Virus record (IMG/VR): IMGVR_UViG_3300030101_004083
Location: 1-49,339 of that record
Origin: a virus
DNA length: 49,339 nucleotides
Direction: 5' to 3' (one strand)
Position numbers and translations under genes: made by a program. The notes beneath the pieces are model-generated. The model made no database searches and was not told the origin of the DNA. It was given only the letters and a program-made list of their open reading frames with translations. Shown in pieces: positions 16,901-27,200 of the stretch; position 1 is the first letter of the stretch; every line of letters begins with the position of its first letter.

Positions 16901-19900
16901 CTTCTGAAATATATTATGAAGGTAACGAGGTGTTTGATATCGCAACTGATGGCGCAAACAAGTTAATACACAAGGGGAATGTCCAAGACCAAAACACGGC
17001 TTCGCTGCAAAGCGCTATATCTGATTTGAATTTTCACAACTGCTTTACATTTTTCAATGGGGTTGAGTCTATGAAAGTTAGAGACAGGGTTGTTGGTAGA
17101 AAGTTTTTTATAGGAGAGAGGGTTTCTATAGAGTCAGATACCGAATACAAAGATGCAGATAGATTTGCTTCTTTATCATATAGCGGAGTCTTTAATGATG
17201 AGACTAATTACAATGCTTTAAATGAATTCAACCTCTCAGATATAAATTACAAAGACCTAGATAAAAACTTTGGAGCTGTAATGGTATTGTCCGACAGAAC
17301 GGAAGATATACTTGTGCTACAAGAGGATAGAATATCTAGAGTTTTGGTGTCTAAAAACATATTATCAGACACTTCTGGGAATGAATTACTTTCTAAGTCT
17401 AACAATTTCTTGGGCAATCAGCTTCCAAGGCCAGAAGAGTTTGGTATTAGTAGAAATGCTGAGAGTTTCGCTAAGTATGGATACGACTACTATTTCACCG
17501 ATGCCAAAAGAGGTGCAGTAGTAAGAGTGTCTGGCACTGGAGCAAGGGGAGATAATGACCAAGTCGCTATCGTGTCTAATGTTGGCATGAGGTCATACTT
17601 TAGAGATAACTTAAAGGAGTCTATAAATAAAATAAATATTGGTGAATACGATTCTCATTCTCAAGAATATGTTTTATCATCAACTGACAGCAGCCTTCCA
17701 GAGCCTACATTTGTGGAGCCCTGCAACATAATAATGACTAAGAAAATAGAGGCTGTTGATGCCACTTCGTCAACTAGGACTACAAAAACACAGGTAGACC
17801 TTGGCAATACCATAGGAAGTGTAGCCATAGCGGTTACTATATCAGATATAAAAGACTTTGTTGTTAGCGGCTCAGTAACTGACAATCCCACGGTAAAACT
17901 AACGGGTACGGCTACCGATACTGGAGTGCCTAGTAAAGTGTCTGCAAATAAATTGATTGATGAGGGGCAAACATTTTCAACTAGCGTTTCTACAGGCGAT
18001 ATGGTGAGAGTTGATAATACCACTAAGTTTGCAACAATATCTTCCATAGACTCTAACACCACTCTTACACTTAGCAGTGATATAATTTTGAGTGGCGAAG
18101 CCTACTCCGTAATATCATCAGAACTTGATGAAAGAGTAGTTGATAGCAAGGCGACATTTGTTACTAGTGGGGTTGACAACTCTTGTCAGTTTAAAAATAA
18201 AAGAACAGGTCAAACAGCAAATGTTACTGTCGTAGTTTCTGAAACAGAAATAGTACTAGCAAGTGCAATATTTACTGTTGACGACCCTTATGAAATAACT
18301 AAAGCCGTAACAACGGGTATAACACCAACCATAAAGCTAGGTGGAGTAACTCAAGGGGGAAGCGGCTCTGCAATAACGAGCTCTAGTACGTATACCTTTA
18401 GCAAGTCTTCTTCGACACCAAACCTTATAGATTTAGACATAACATATCCAGGGCCTATAATGGGTACGTTTACAGTTTCTGCTCCATGCCCAACGGCCAC
18501 ATCTTTAAATGTTACATACATTGTGTTAAGCAGCAATGAGAGTGCAGATGCCCAACTTGGATATGCTTTTTCTAGAACTGAAAGCGGTGGTTTTTCAGCA
18601 CTTGAGGGAGGACAATTTGTGCTTTCATCAGGCACGGGCACTGTTGTAAGTGAATTCATAGAAACGGCGGGACTACCTGGTAACGGAGTTATACCCGCTT
18701 CTGGAGACACCTTAAGAATGGCTGCATTTAATAGTGAATCATTTACTTTAGATGATATGACTGCCGCCGAACCTGTTCATAGGTTTAGAATACTTGAAAC
18801 TTCGGCTCAGTACACGGCATCTGATATTCAAACAATACTAGCCGATTCTGAATTGAAGTCTCCCACATCTATTTCTGCAAATAGCGCAGGGGATGGATAC
18901 TTTGCTGACTTTGATTATGTAAGAGGGGTTGGAGAAAACTATCTGTATTTAATATGGGACTTAAGAAATGTAAATCAACATAATTTCTACGAAGTAGCTC
19001 CTGCGTCTTCAATCAGCGACAACCTAGAAACTGTTTGTTGTTCCACAGGGGGTAGTCCAACAGCAAGATTTGTTGATGCAAATGATGAGCGAAAAGTTAC
19101 AGGTGTATTTACAGATAGAAATTTAAGCACGTCTGTTGCAAATGGTGTATATGCTAGAGGTGCAGTTGGGGGCTCAGTGGGATATTTAATTAATTCGGGT
19201 GCTTTATCTGATATATTAGAGTGTCCTACTTGCGCCATAAGTTGTTCAGGTTTTGACGTTAACTCTGGCACTATAATATCGGAGCAACAAACTAATATAT
19301 TCCCTATTGACGTTACCTCCGCAACGGGAGCGGTTGTTATAAGAATAAAGCCAAACAGAACAGAATCTGGAGCTCTTTCAAACACAGATTATGCGGGTAT
19401 GCTTGTAGCCAGTCTTGGAACAAGTACATTTAATTCTTGCACATCTTCACTTGTTGGCTTTATAGATAGTTTTTGGTCTCATAATGGAATTATATCTCCA
19501 CTTCCATCATCAGGTAACGCTACCATTCCTTTTGTACTAAATCAATATGATGGCTCTACGTATACTCAGGCGGGAACTCAAAATATTGTGGTGAATAGTG
19601 CAGACGTAACGGCAGCTACAGGAGGTGCGGAATATGTAATGGTAGTTCCCAAAACATCAGCATCTCCATCTAGGTTGTTGCTAAACTTTTTCTCTGTTAA
19701 ATCTCAATTCTTTAACATAACGGCAGCATGCCCAGCAGCACTACCATCATTTCAAATTGCAGGCCCTATAACGGTTTATCATTCTACATTTACAGGCGGA
19801 ACAGGAGGGACTCCTGCAAGATTCAATCATGTGTTTACTGACGCAAACGGCACAACAAAGCTAGCAGCGGGTACTTATAACACAGTAGGCGTTACTGGAG

Positions 19901-19953
19901 TGTCTAGTATAGTGGTCGATGCGAATGGTATCATAACAACAGTTAACACATAA
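13996..19953 (+). CDS. Very large tail/stabilisation protein (1985 residues)
   Basis: The N-terminal region (KGRMNKGVDQRILPEGEYIDATN, about 9-31) and the IGDLLFFTDDLNPPRRIN region (about 138-155) match the stabilisation or tail-needle-type proteins of Bacteroidota podoviruses and crAss-like phages. These plug the portal and form the tail hub. The rest is beta-rich. Two consecutive copies of a small beta module lie at about 1319-1375 and 1380-1435. The last 600 residues are Ser/Thr/Gly-rich with scattered Cys pairs and look like repeated Ig-like or receptor-facing domains. Translation is coupled to the preceding gene by a TAATG overlap. Confidence 0.7.
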   Translation: MKEVRTFLKGRMNKGVDQRILPEGEYIDATNVRINSSGDNDEIGAVQNVKGSRRLTELEFNGARISFDAVCIGAFSDDTKETIYWFVHDPGGTNAAGATVPAVDMIVSYNMNTDQLLYHVISISILNFDPKHLITGVDKIGDLLFFTDDLNPPRRINVTRHYLFPTGSPLADNVTEDDISVIVKPPLAPPTINMIETGAEENFIEDKMLSFAYRYRYLDGEYSALSSFSELAYEAKEFVFDRATYDNEGMVNHFNAAEVTFNTGDKRVTDIQLCYKISDSNSISIVQNYDKAELGYPDNVEKTIVFDNSKAYAALPPNQLARAFDNVPLKAKGQTISGNRLVYGNYHDGRDLVDENDDKVKINYTAQRKIATGDVFKTSATISINNADYNIEGSTKQLLNDAAIDFSGMSLKKGNVFSLLFTFTRNAGKSSYSTTVDEPNTFQFEINYRLPRDHTSVHDLFTSEEYIRTSGFDVTSTGSTNINSILPSNVVTDNKLCNFNTTFTDAYMCAYESSRSRAGLSIIGNGIEALGVNLLGSLVETRQIKFTSTAGSNVVNFTFPAFKLNDTSTDSFEYFDITNVDFFSSQGARGNKSLHSNRDYDLGIVYLDDHNRATTVLTSEDNTVYVPASGSDEINKIRVTIPTSQKPPAWANKYKFFLKSSEGDYETIYSDVVYVDPTDGTSYFKLDGDNQNKMKVGDVLTVKADSTGALDSLSKVTVLDIQAFANNEIPGNTSSLKGLYMSLNPGNEMSVEKAGTDVVNMDVASQAKTIHLFQQGIMRIRLYDQGFSDIPINAGDRVSLKIVHKRAQTTNNCKSIRDEFIMDNFVAISSYDNFQDFFNNHNGGISWSDIKTSSGATSLDIDYDSATGTYSNNNFGTLGVLSSSFAVATNVNIGNPLVNSQVYSATSPEGKHRFQFVNNTSVYGNGLELWTQCGLPGCRRGKPAVTKARIQIIRNSGLYIFETQAEEISSEIYYEGNEVFDIATDGANKLIHKGNVQDQNTASLQSAISDLNFHNCFTFFNGVESMKVRDRVVGRKFFIGERVSIESDTEYKDADRFASLSYSGVFNDETNYNALNEFNLSDINYKDLDKNFGAVMVLSDRTEDILVLQEDRISRVLVSKNILSDTSGNELLSKSNNFLGNQLPRPEEFGISRNAESFAKYGYDYYFTDAKRGAVVRVSGTGARGDNDQVAIVSNVGMRSYFRDNLKESINKINIGEYDSHSQEYVLSSTDSSLPEPTFVEPCNIIMTKKIEAVDATSSTRTTKTQVDLGNTIGSVAIAVTISDIKDFVVSGSVTDNPTVKLTGTATDTGVPSKVSANKLIDEGQTFSTSVSTGDMVRVDNTTKFATISSIDSNTTLTLSSDIILSGEAYSVISSELDERVVDSKATFVTSGVDNSCQFKNKRTGQTANVTVVVSETEIVLASAIFTVDDPYEITKAVTTGITPTIKLGGVTQGGSGSAITSSSTYTFSKSSSTPNLIDLDITYPGPIMGTFTVSAPCPTATSLNVTYIVLSSNESADAQLGYAFSRTESGGFSALEGGQFVLSSGTGTVVSEFIETAGLPGNGVIPASGDTLRMAAFNSESFTLDDMTAAEPVHRFRILETSAQYTASDIQTILADSELKSPTSISANSAGDGYFADFDYVRGVGENYLYLIWDLRNVNQHNFYEVAPASSISDNLETVCCSTGGSPTARFVDANDERKVTGVFTDRNLSTSVANGVYARGAVGGSVGYLINSGALSDILECPTCAISCSGFDVNSGTIISEQQTNIFPIDVTSATGAVVIRIKPNRTESGALSNTDYAGMLVASLGTSTFNSCTSSLVGFIDSFWSHNGIISPLPSSGNATIPFVLNQYDGSTYTQAGTQNIVVNSADVTAATGGAEYVMVVPKTSASPSRLLLNFFSVKSQFFNITAACPAALPSFQIAGPITVYHSTFTGGTGGTPARFNHVFTDANGTTKLAAGTYNTVGVTGVSSIVVDANGIITTVNT

Positions 19954-19954
19954 T

Positions 19955-20833
19955 ATGCTGGTAAGAAAAGGAGATACAGGACAAGAAGTAAAACAGATTC
20001 AGCGAGAACTCGACATTGAGGCTGATGGCGTTTTTGGCCCTATAACTGAGTCCGCTGTGATGAGATTTCAGGTTGAAGAGCATTTAGACGTAGACGGTAT
20101 AGTAGGCCCAAAGACTTGGGCTGCTTTATTTGGATTGACTACAGACATCCAAGAGTCACTAGACAGTCAACACGGAATTGTTATTAACCATCACATGCTA
20201 CCCAAGCGTGAGTACTTTAAAGGTCCAACTAAAAAGGAATGGCTGTTCTTACACCACACAGCAGGATGGCATAATCCATATCGCACTATTGACCATTGGG
20301 GTAGAGATAGTAGGGGCAGAATTGCAACCGAGTTTGTCTTAGGTGGGCCATCTATATTTAACGATGAGTTCAAGTACGACGGTGAGATTGTTAAGTGTAT
20401 ACCTGATGGGGGGTATGCTTGGCATTTAGGAAGGAACGGATATCAAGAGATGCATACAAACAGTGTGGGCATAGAGGTGTGTAACTTCGGATACTTAAAG
20501 GATGGAAAGACTTATGCTGGCCATACTGTTCATAAAGACCATACCGTTGAACTAGCAAAAGAGTTTAAGGGGTATAAAAATTGGCACAGATACTCTGACG
20601 CTCAGATTGAGTCTTTGCGTAAACTAATATTGTTTATTGCAGACAGAGACAAAATAGATGTCAGAGAGGGCCTACCTGCCCTAATAAAAGAAAAGGGGGC
20701 CGATGCCTTCGAATGGAACGAGAAAGCCTACTACGGGCAAGTTAGGGGCCTTCTATCGCATTCTAACACCAATAAGGGTAAGAGCGATATGTTCCCACAG
20801 GAAGAATTATTAACCATGTTAACAGAACTATAA
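19955..20833 (+). CDS. Endolysin: peptidoglycan-binding domain plus N-acetylmuramoyl-L-alanine amidase
   Basis: 292 residues. Residues 1-60 are a PG_binding_1 domain (KGDTGQEVKQIQ, DGVFGPIT and DGIVGPKTWAALFG). Residues about 94-280 are a zinc amidase of the Amidase_2 type: LHHTAGW (His100/101), WHLG (His157), VGIEVCN (Glu174), and SHSNTNKGKSD, with His269, Lys276 and Asp278 as likely zinc and catalytic residues. There is no signal peptide. It cuts the amide bond between muramic acid and the peptide stem. It lies between two tail genes and overlaps the following start (TAATG). It may be virion-borne for entry, act in lysis with the holin at 957, or both. Confidence 0.88.
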   Translation: MLVRKGDTGQEVKQIQRELDIEADGVFGPITESAVMRFQVEEHLDVDGIVGPKTWAALFGLTTDIQESLDSQHGIVINHHMLPKREYFKGPTKKEWLFLHHTAGWHNPYRTIDHWGRDSRGRIATEFVLGGPSIFNDEFKYDGEIVKCIPDGGYAWHLGRNGYQEMHTNSVGIEVCNFGYLKDGKTYAGHTVHKDHTVELAKEFKGYKNWHRYSDAQIESLRKLILFIADRDKIDVREGLPALIKEKGADAFEWNEKAYYGQVRGLLSHSNTNKGKSDMFPQEELLTMLTEL

Positions 20834-21645
20834 TGGCATATACAATAACATATACACCAACATCTCCAGACAGCAATGCAGGTGGATGGGTTTCGTTTTA
20901 TACGTTTCACCCAGAATACATGATTGACATGAACAGTGACTTTTTTTCTTTTAAAAATGGAAACCTAAACATTCACAACACAGATGACAATGGAAGGGCT
21001 ACTTTTTATAGAGAGGAGGGGATTGATGGGGACAGTTCGTTAACTCCATTTGGGGGCTCTAATATTAAAACTTGTTTCAACGAAACGCCAATAAAGTCAA
21101 AAGTTTTTAAAGCAATTAGAGTTGTATCTGATACAAATGCACTTTCAAGTAGCCTTCAAACGGATATTAATTCTGGGTCAGTATCTAGTTTTACTAGAAA
21201 AGAAAACTCATCATATTCATCTATAAAGCAAGACTCTCCGCCACCCGAAGAGATGAGGTATTTCCAGGGTGTTGGGGAGGCAGGCGCTGGCACGGGAGCG
21301 GGTTCTGGAGAAGACCCCTCAACAACGGACAAAATAGAGTTTGGGGTAGGCTTTCCCTTGAACTCTGCAATAAGAGTTAACGATGCCATATACGCAAACA
21401 GTGTTTTAATAGGTTTTGTGACTAAAGTTGTTAATAGGAGAGACAGGGTTGCAATAGAAATTGTAGACGATGCGGGTCGCCCCGCACCTGCATCAGGAAA
21501 CTTTATATCTTTTGTGGCTAGAAGCAGCGAAAACGAATCTAGTGGTATCACTGGTCACTTTATGGATGCGACAATAAACATAAACACACCGTTGCCTGCT
21601 GAATTGTACGCTCTGGAGGCTGACTATATGGAGAGTAAGCCGTAG
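20833..21645 (+). CDS. Tail structural protein, possible tail spike base or fibre
   Basis: 270 residues. It has a GGWVSFYTFHPEYMIDMNSDFFSFKNGNLNIHN segment (about 17-49) that is widely conserved in marine Bacteroidota phage tails. A Gly/Ala-rich linker follows (about 147-162: GEAGAGTGAGSGE), then a beta-rich C-terminal domain. The linker separates two domains. Start overlaps the endolysin stop by one base. No enzymatic motif is visible. The assignment as tail protein is by conserved segment and place. Confidence 0.6.
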   Translation: MAYTITYTPTSPDSNAGGWVSFYTFHPEYMIDMNSDFFSFKNGNLNIHNTDDNGRATFYREEGIDGDSSLTPFGGSNIKTCFNETPIKSKVFKAIRVVSDTNALSSSLQTDINSGSVSSFTRKENSSYSSIKQDSPPPEEMRYFQGVGEAGAGTGAGSGEDPSTTDKIEFGVGFPLNSAIRVNDAIYANSVLIGFVTKVVNRRDRVAIEIVDDAGRPAPASGNFISFVARSSENESSGITGHFMDATININTPLPAELYALEADYMESKP

Positions 21646-21652
21646 TTTTTAG

Positions 21653-21660
21653 TATATTTG
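21653..21660 (+). promoter_or_regulatory. Candidate -7 promoter element (TATATTTG)
   Basis: TATATTTG, 17 nt before the ATG of the first internal virion gene, matches the elements at 11109 and 11741. It would let the internal virion proteins be expressed separately from the tail genes. Confidence 0.35.
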
Positions 21661-21677
21661 TAAAATATACTTTTTCT

Positions 21678-22511
21678 ATGGCAAACGGGTTTAACAAATT
21701 TGGAAACTTTAATCCGCGTTCTGGAAGCCCCAACTTTGGGATGAGCGGCAATCTTTATCAGGATTACTTAAAGAATACAAACCCTCTTCTTTATAATCAA
21801 AAATTTGGAGGGGCATTAACTGGTTTTACAAGCAACATCGGTAGTGGTGGCGCAGGTCAAGCTTTAGGAGGCGCAGGCAAAGCTCTAGGCCTACTAGGCA
21901 AGATTGGTGGTGCTGTAGGTACGGCAATGCCTGTAATTGGTGCAGTAGCGGCTGGTGTTGGAGCGATAGTTAATATTGCAAAAGCAATTAAGCAAAAACG
22001 AATGGCTCAAGAAAAAGATACTATTGCCAGGAATCAACTTAACAAAGCAATAGCTGAAATTGGAAGAACAGAGTCCGAGGAGATAAGAATTAATAATATG
22101 GCTTTTGAGGAGGGGCAAAGACAGGCTCAGGTCTCACAAGCTCAGCAGATTGATGCGGCTCAAGCCGCAGGCCCAAGAGCTGCCCAAGCAACGGCTCAGG
22201 CTATTCAAAGTGGTACTGTGGGTCAGCAGTTTGCATTAGCCGCTGAAAAAGCAAAACAAATAGAAGCGAGACAAGCAAACATAATTCAAGAAAAACAGCA
22301 GCAAGCACAACAAATGGCAGGTCTATATAGTGCTGAAGCAGATTACGCAAGGGCTCAGGCTGAAGATTTACGTGGAGCATCAGCAGCCAATGTGGAATCT
22401 GGCATTAAAGGTGTTTTTGGTATGGCCCCTGCTCTGGCCCAGGGAGTACCATTATATGGAACAGAAGCATATAATCAGTTCTATTTCCCAAGCAATCAAA
22501 CAGGAGCATAG
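21678..22511 (+). CDS. Internal virion (ejection) protein, first of three
   Basis: 277 residues. The N terminus is Asn/Gly/Phe-rich. A glycine- and alanine-rich hydrophobic region (about 60-100) could cross or insert into a membrane. A long Ala/Gln/Glu-rich coiled-coil region follows (about 105-235). This makeup is typical of ejected internal proteins comparable to T7 gp14. The last base overlaps the GTG start of the next gene. A TATATTTG element precedes it. The function in forming a DNA delivery channel is inferred from composition and the two large genes that follow. Confidence 0.6.
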   Translation: MANGFNKFGNFNPRSGSPNFGMSGNLYQDYLKNTNPLLYNQKFGGALTGFTSNIGSGGAGQALGGAGKALGLLGKIGGAVGTAMPVIGAVAAGVGAIVNIAKAIKQKRMAQEKDTIARNQLNKAIAEIGRTESEEIRINNMAFEEGQRQAQVSQAQQIDAAQAAGPRAAQATAQAIQSGTVGQQFALAAEKAKQIEARQANIIQEKQQQAQQMAGLYSAEADYARAQAEDLRGASAANVESGIKGVFGMAPALAQGVPLYGTEAYNQFYFPSNQTGA

Positions 22512-24235
22512 TGGCAATTAATCAAGACTTTAGACAGATAGAGTTTTTCAAGCAAACGCCAAGAGACGTAAGTAAAGACGTCATAGATTGGTCAGATATA
22601 ACTGGAAAATTCGTAGAATTTATTCAGCTTGAAAGAGATAGAAGAGGAGATGCCAAGGCAGAGATAGATAAGAACGTAGCATCTGCTATTGGCTCGATGG
22701 ACGACCTTGAAACGGGTATGGATGTCGAATTTAACAATTTTATGTTTAATAGTGCAAACAACTTAAGGCAGTATCTCTTAACTCAAGAAAAATTACTCAA
22801 GTCAAACCAAATAAGTGTAAGCGAGTTTAACAAAAGATTAGCAAACACAAACAGCTCTTTGAAAAATTTCAAAGATTATATGAACACATATAATGGAGCG
22901 ATTCAAAACAGAGAATTTATAAGAAGAGGATTTGACCAGGATGGAAATAAAATAGACGGACCAGGGCTAAGTTCAGCAGATGATTGGCTTATGATGTCGA
23001 CTGGCAAGTACATGGACTTTGGAGATACAGAATATGTTGTAAGTAAAGATGGAGTGGGTGGTATTGTAATGCTAAGTGAAGACCTCACAGCTCCATACGA
23101 TATTTCTACAATACAATCTATGGGGAATCTAAACAACATGTCGCAACAAATGTTTATGGCATACGACCCATTTGGTGACATTAAAAGTTTTGTTGACGAA
23201 ATAGGAACAAGCACACAGGGTAATTACTATTACAATGTAAAGAGCGAAAAATTTAATCCTGAGTATGATAACGCAAAAAATGGATACATAGGTGCTATTA
23301 TAAACAGCGATGACAATCTTATATCTCTTGTGTCCGACTATATTCCAGGGTACGACCCAATGGAGAAAATGACATATGACCAGTCAAAAAGGGGAGATGA
23401 AAACTTTCTTGTTATGACTTTAGAGTCTGGCAGAGTAGTCCCCGACAGAAGTAGCGCAGGGTGGAAAAAGGCCACAAAAGATGCTGAAAACTTCCTGTCA
23501 ACACAAATAGATGTTCAAACAAAAGAAGAGGCTACAAGAAACAGGTATACTCCTGACCCTGAAAGAAGAGACAAAAAAGATTTAACAGAGCTCTACAGAC
23601 AAATGGAGATAGCCTACTCCACGGGAGACCAGGGTGCGATTCAATTGGCCGCACAGACAGCTGGATTTGAGATTGGCCTTGATAACACTAGTGGTGTGCC
23701 TACGGGTACTATTCAGGGTCAGCCATACCCTCTTGATACTCCTCAAGGATATCGCCAATGGCTTTTGGCGGCAGGTCAAGCGGCTAGTAAAAATTTAAGT
23801 TTAGCTGGTGAAAGGTTTGATGCTGGAGACTTTGGCAATGCTCAGATTACTACCAATGTTGTAAACATATTGGGTGTGCCTCCTGAAAAAGATGGTAACA
23901 CATACCCTTCAGGGATTGAAGGTCCATATATTGTACCAGATGGAGAGAGCCCTGTAGCGGTATCTAATTTCTCTAATCCGTCTGCTCTTGGGTATCAGCT
24001 TAAATATAACAGAAATGATTCAGAAGCTAGTAGAAAGGCAGTAATTAGTCGTGCATATGAGGGTTTGGCGGAACAGCTTAACGGAACACTAGATGTTGAT
24101 TTGGTTGGTGGTAACTGGACTGTTATAATAGACGGGAAAGACGTAATTAAAACATTCTCAAGAACATTTCAGGACAATATTGATGACTTGGACGACAAAA
24201 TTTTAAAAGACTATAATATTCTTGTTAATGATTGA
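22511..24235 (+). CDS. Internal virion protein, second of three
   Basis: 574 residues, GTG start at 22511 that overlaps the previous stop (TAGTG), chosen because the coding pattern begins there. It is mainly helical and charged in the first 110 residues, with later Gly/Asp/Pro-rich stretches and a predicted globular C-terminal part. No catalytic motif is recognised. Position between a gp14-like protein and a giant protein matches the middle member of the three-gene internal core set of podoviruses (gp15-like place). Homology to T7 gp15 itself cannot be shown from sequence reading. Confidence 0.55.
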   Translation: MAINQDFRQIEFFKQTPRDVSKDVIDWSDITGKFVEFIQLERDRRGDAKAEIDKNVASAIGSMDDLETGMDVEFNNFMFNSANNLRQYLLTQEKLLKSNQISVSEFNKRLANTNSSLKNFKDYMNTYNGAIQNREFIRRGFDQDGNKIDGPGLSSADDWLMMSTGKYMDFGDTEYVVSKDGVGGIVMLSEDLTAPYDISTIQSMGNLNNMSQQMFMAYDPFGDIKSFVDEIGTSTQGNYYYNVKSEKFNPEYDNAKNGYIGAIINSDDNLISLVSDYIPGYDPMEKMTYDQSKRGDENFLVMTLESGRVVPDRSSAGWKKATKDAENFLSTQIDVQTKEEATRNRYTPDPERRDKKDLTELYRQMEIAYSTGDQGAIQLAAQTAGFEIGLDNTSGVPTGTIQGQPYPLDTPQGYRQWLLAAGQAASKNLSLAGERFDAGDFGNAQITTNVVNILGVPPEKDGNTYPSGIEGPYIVPDGESPVAVSNFSNPSALGYQLKYNRNDSEASRKAVISRAYEGLAEQLNGTLDVDLVGGNWTVIIDGKDVIKTFSRTFQDNIDDLDDKILKDYNILVND

Positions 24236-27200
24236 GGAAAATAATGTAGACAACACCCCAGAAACACAGGAAGAATTAGTAGAAGAGCAAGATTTTGTTC
24301 AGCAAGATTCTTCTCCAGGGGATGAGGAAGAATTGGTAGGGGAGCAGGAAGATGCTCAGCAAGAGCCCGAAGAGGATGCAGTTCCAAGGCCTATATTTAG
24401 AGCCTTTAGTCCTTATTCAAGGATAATGCAGAGAAATCGCATGCTCGAATTACAGTTTAGGTCTCGTGATTTCGCTAGGTACAAGCAGGGTATTCAGGAA
24501 ACTGAGGGCATAGATACCGATATGATGTCCTTCAGCCTCACAAAAGGTTTTTCTGACTTAATGCAAACCCCCATATACGAGAAATTTATAGAAAATATAA
24601 ATTTTAATAAGCCTATTTTAGATGAGATTACAACTCAACCTGTATTTAATAATTACGCATCCTATAGGGCATTTCAGGCTGAGAGTGCTGACCTTTTTGA
24701 TAAAGGCTCTAGCCCAATAGAAAGAAAAGTAGCCTTGAATAGGCTGATGACTCAGTTTAATCAAGCTCCTAAGTTTGATTTTTTTGAAACAGATGATGGT
24801 TTGTCATCGGCTGAGTCGCCATACCTATTTGATGGAGATATGGGTAGAGCTCCACTTATACAATATTTTGATAAATCTTTTTCACCTACATATGTGTCTA
24901 GTGGATTAGTTAAGCCATTGGTGCAATCATACAATGTGCCTTTTGGAGAAACAGGTGCTGTGCCAGGCACATATTTTTCCTCCGATTCAGATGCTAGTAT
25001 TGGTCCTTTGCTGTATCAACTTGGCTCAGATGTATACGTACCATCTAAGTATCTTTTTGATAAAAAGTATCAAAGAAAAAATACAAGAGACGTACAGAGA
25101 ATTACAAATAACATTGGCTCCTCAGGGGTTAATATTTTTAATGAAGCCGCAAGAGTACAAGCCATATCTGGTGGTCAAATGGGTTATAGTGTTTCAGAAG
25201 ATGTGTCTCCTCATGCAAATTGGATAGACGAAGGAAACGGGTTATTTTCTCTTTCATCAGTAGATTTTAAAAACCTTGATGATGAGTCGAAGGCAAAAAT
25301 AATTGGCTCTATTCAGACATCTTTAATGACAATGGATGGGCCTAGCTCTCAATCGTTACTGCAAAATTCAGAAGAAGCAGCAGCATTAGAGGAACTAATG
25401 AAAGATGATGATGCGGTCATCGTATATGACCAAAGAAATGGTCAAATAACATTTGCTAGTTCAAAAGAAAGGATTGACGCCACCCCGTTAGGCGTTGGTC
25501 AGGTTAATGCCATAAAAGAAGGGGTAGCAAGAGATATTTCTTTTCAAGGCATGAGTCAACAAGAGATAAAACAACTGGAGGGTGTCGCCGACCAGATGGA
25601 TAATTACTTGAGACTTGCATCTCTTTTTGCGATTGATGGGGAAGAACTATCAAACTCAATGAAATATATACAGGAAGAGAACTTAAATCTTCTTAGTCCT
25701 AGTGATGCATATGGCTTTTTAGACAATGAACTTGATATCGCTAAAAAGTTTGATATAATTAATGAAATAACATCTCCTGATTTAAATCCGACTCAAAAGG
25801 CGGAGGTTTTGCTTTCTAGAGCGGGGGTGGGATTTACTAGTCCTTTCACAACCGAAATTCAAGCATATTTAAGAGAGGCTGGGTATAATCCTGGAGAGGT
25901 TGACAATATGTCGTCAAAAGAGCTTTTCGATAACTTCAAAAAAGAAGTTTCGGGTAAGGATTGGGTTAAGATTATGAGCGACATGAGGGAGGGAACTCCA
26001 ATAGTGAATTTAATCGACGAATATATTCCCTTTTTAACAGAAAAAAGAAGAAAGAGAAACATTTTAGCTGACGCAACTATAGACCTAAACGAAGAGCTTT
26101 TAGGGATGGTGTTTGTAATGGACTACTATGCCAGAGTTTTGGAGTCTGTAAGTTCAGTTGACATTGGCGATGTATACACATTAGAAGACGGGACTCCAAT
26201 GATAGACCAATATGGCAACACCATGAGTCCTGAAAAGCTAGATATAATGTTTGCCATAAGCAACTCTTTGGCTGAAGACCAGAGATATATGAATAGAGTT
26301 AAATATACCCCCTCTATCATAAATGATATTTTAGAAAATAAAGACGCCGCAGAAATATTTAAAGAAAGCGTATTTACCTCAACACTTTATTTTTCAAAAA
26401 TGGCGTTTGCCGAGGAATCTAGGGGAACGGGTAAACAAACAGCAAAAGATTATAAAGAGTTTTTGAAGAGGGAATATCCAGACATGGATAAAAGCACATT
26501 AAAAGATTATGTTAAGGCCTACAAAAACAATCCATTTCCAGATGTACAACCAAGGGGTGGGGCGCCTGGCAACTTAGAGCGAATCATTCCAATGACCTTA
26601 AATATGTTTGCCAACCCATTGCTAAAAACATACCAATACTTTGCTTTTGATGAAGATGAAGCGAGAGGGGTAGAAATGAGAAGTCAAATGGGCTTGGCAA
26701 ATAATGTTTTTTATGTTAACGCCGCCCCTCCAGCTAATATTAAGTTTGAAAAACAAGGAACTTATGTTGGTTTAAATGGGTCTCCTCTTGCCATTAGCAC
26801 CTTTGACGGTACTGTAAGGCCTACTTTTACAATGACGAGGCGTGAAGAGGGAGAAACGGGATACATGAGCACGGTTCAGAGCGTTATGGAGGGAACAACA
26901 TCGTCGGTTCTTGCCTTTATGAGTGGTGCTAGGGCGGTAGGAACCCTGCTTAGCGGTGTATCCGCTCTTTCTCCAGGAGCATCACAAATAATTCAGCTAG
27001 GGTTGCCTTCTTTTGTTATGTCTTTTAATGATTTAAACAGAGACGAACCATTTTTTCAGCAAGCAATCTCAAAGGCCATATATGCTACTGGGTTGGGTTT
27101 TGCAAACAGATATCTACCATCTATAGAAAGATTAAGCATAGGCAAGAGCTTTGGTGTTGGACCTTTAGGTGCAGCAGGATTTGAGCTGATAGAAGAGAAA

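Noticed and set aside
13996-19953. Several - strand frames of 60-130 codons opposite the large tail gene
   Set aside because: Ser/Thr/Val-rich shadows typical of an AT-rich beta-protein gene read backwards.
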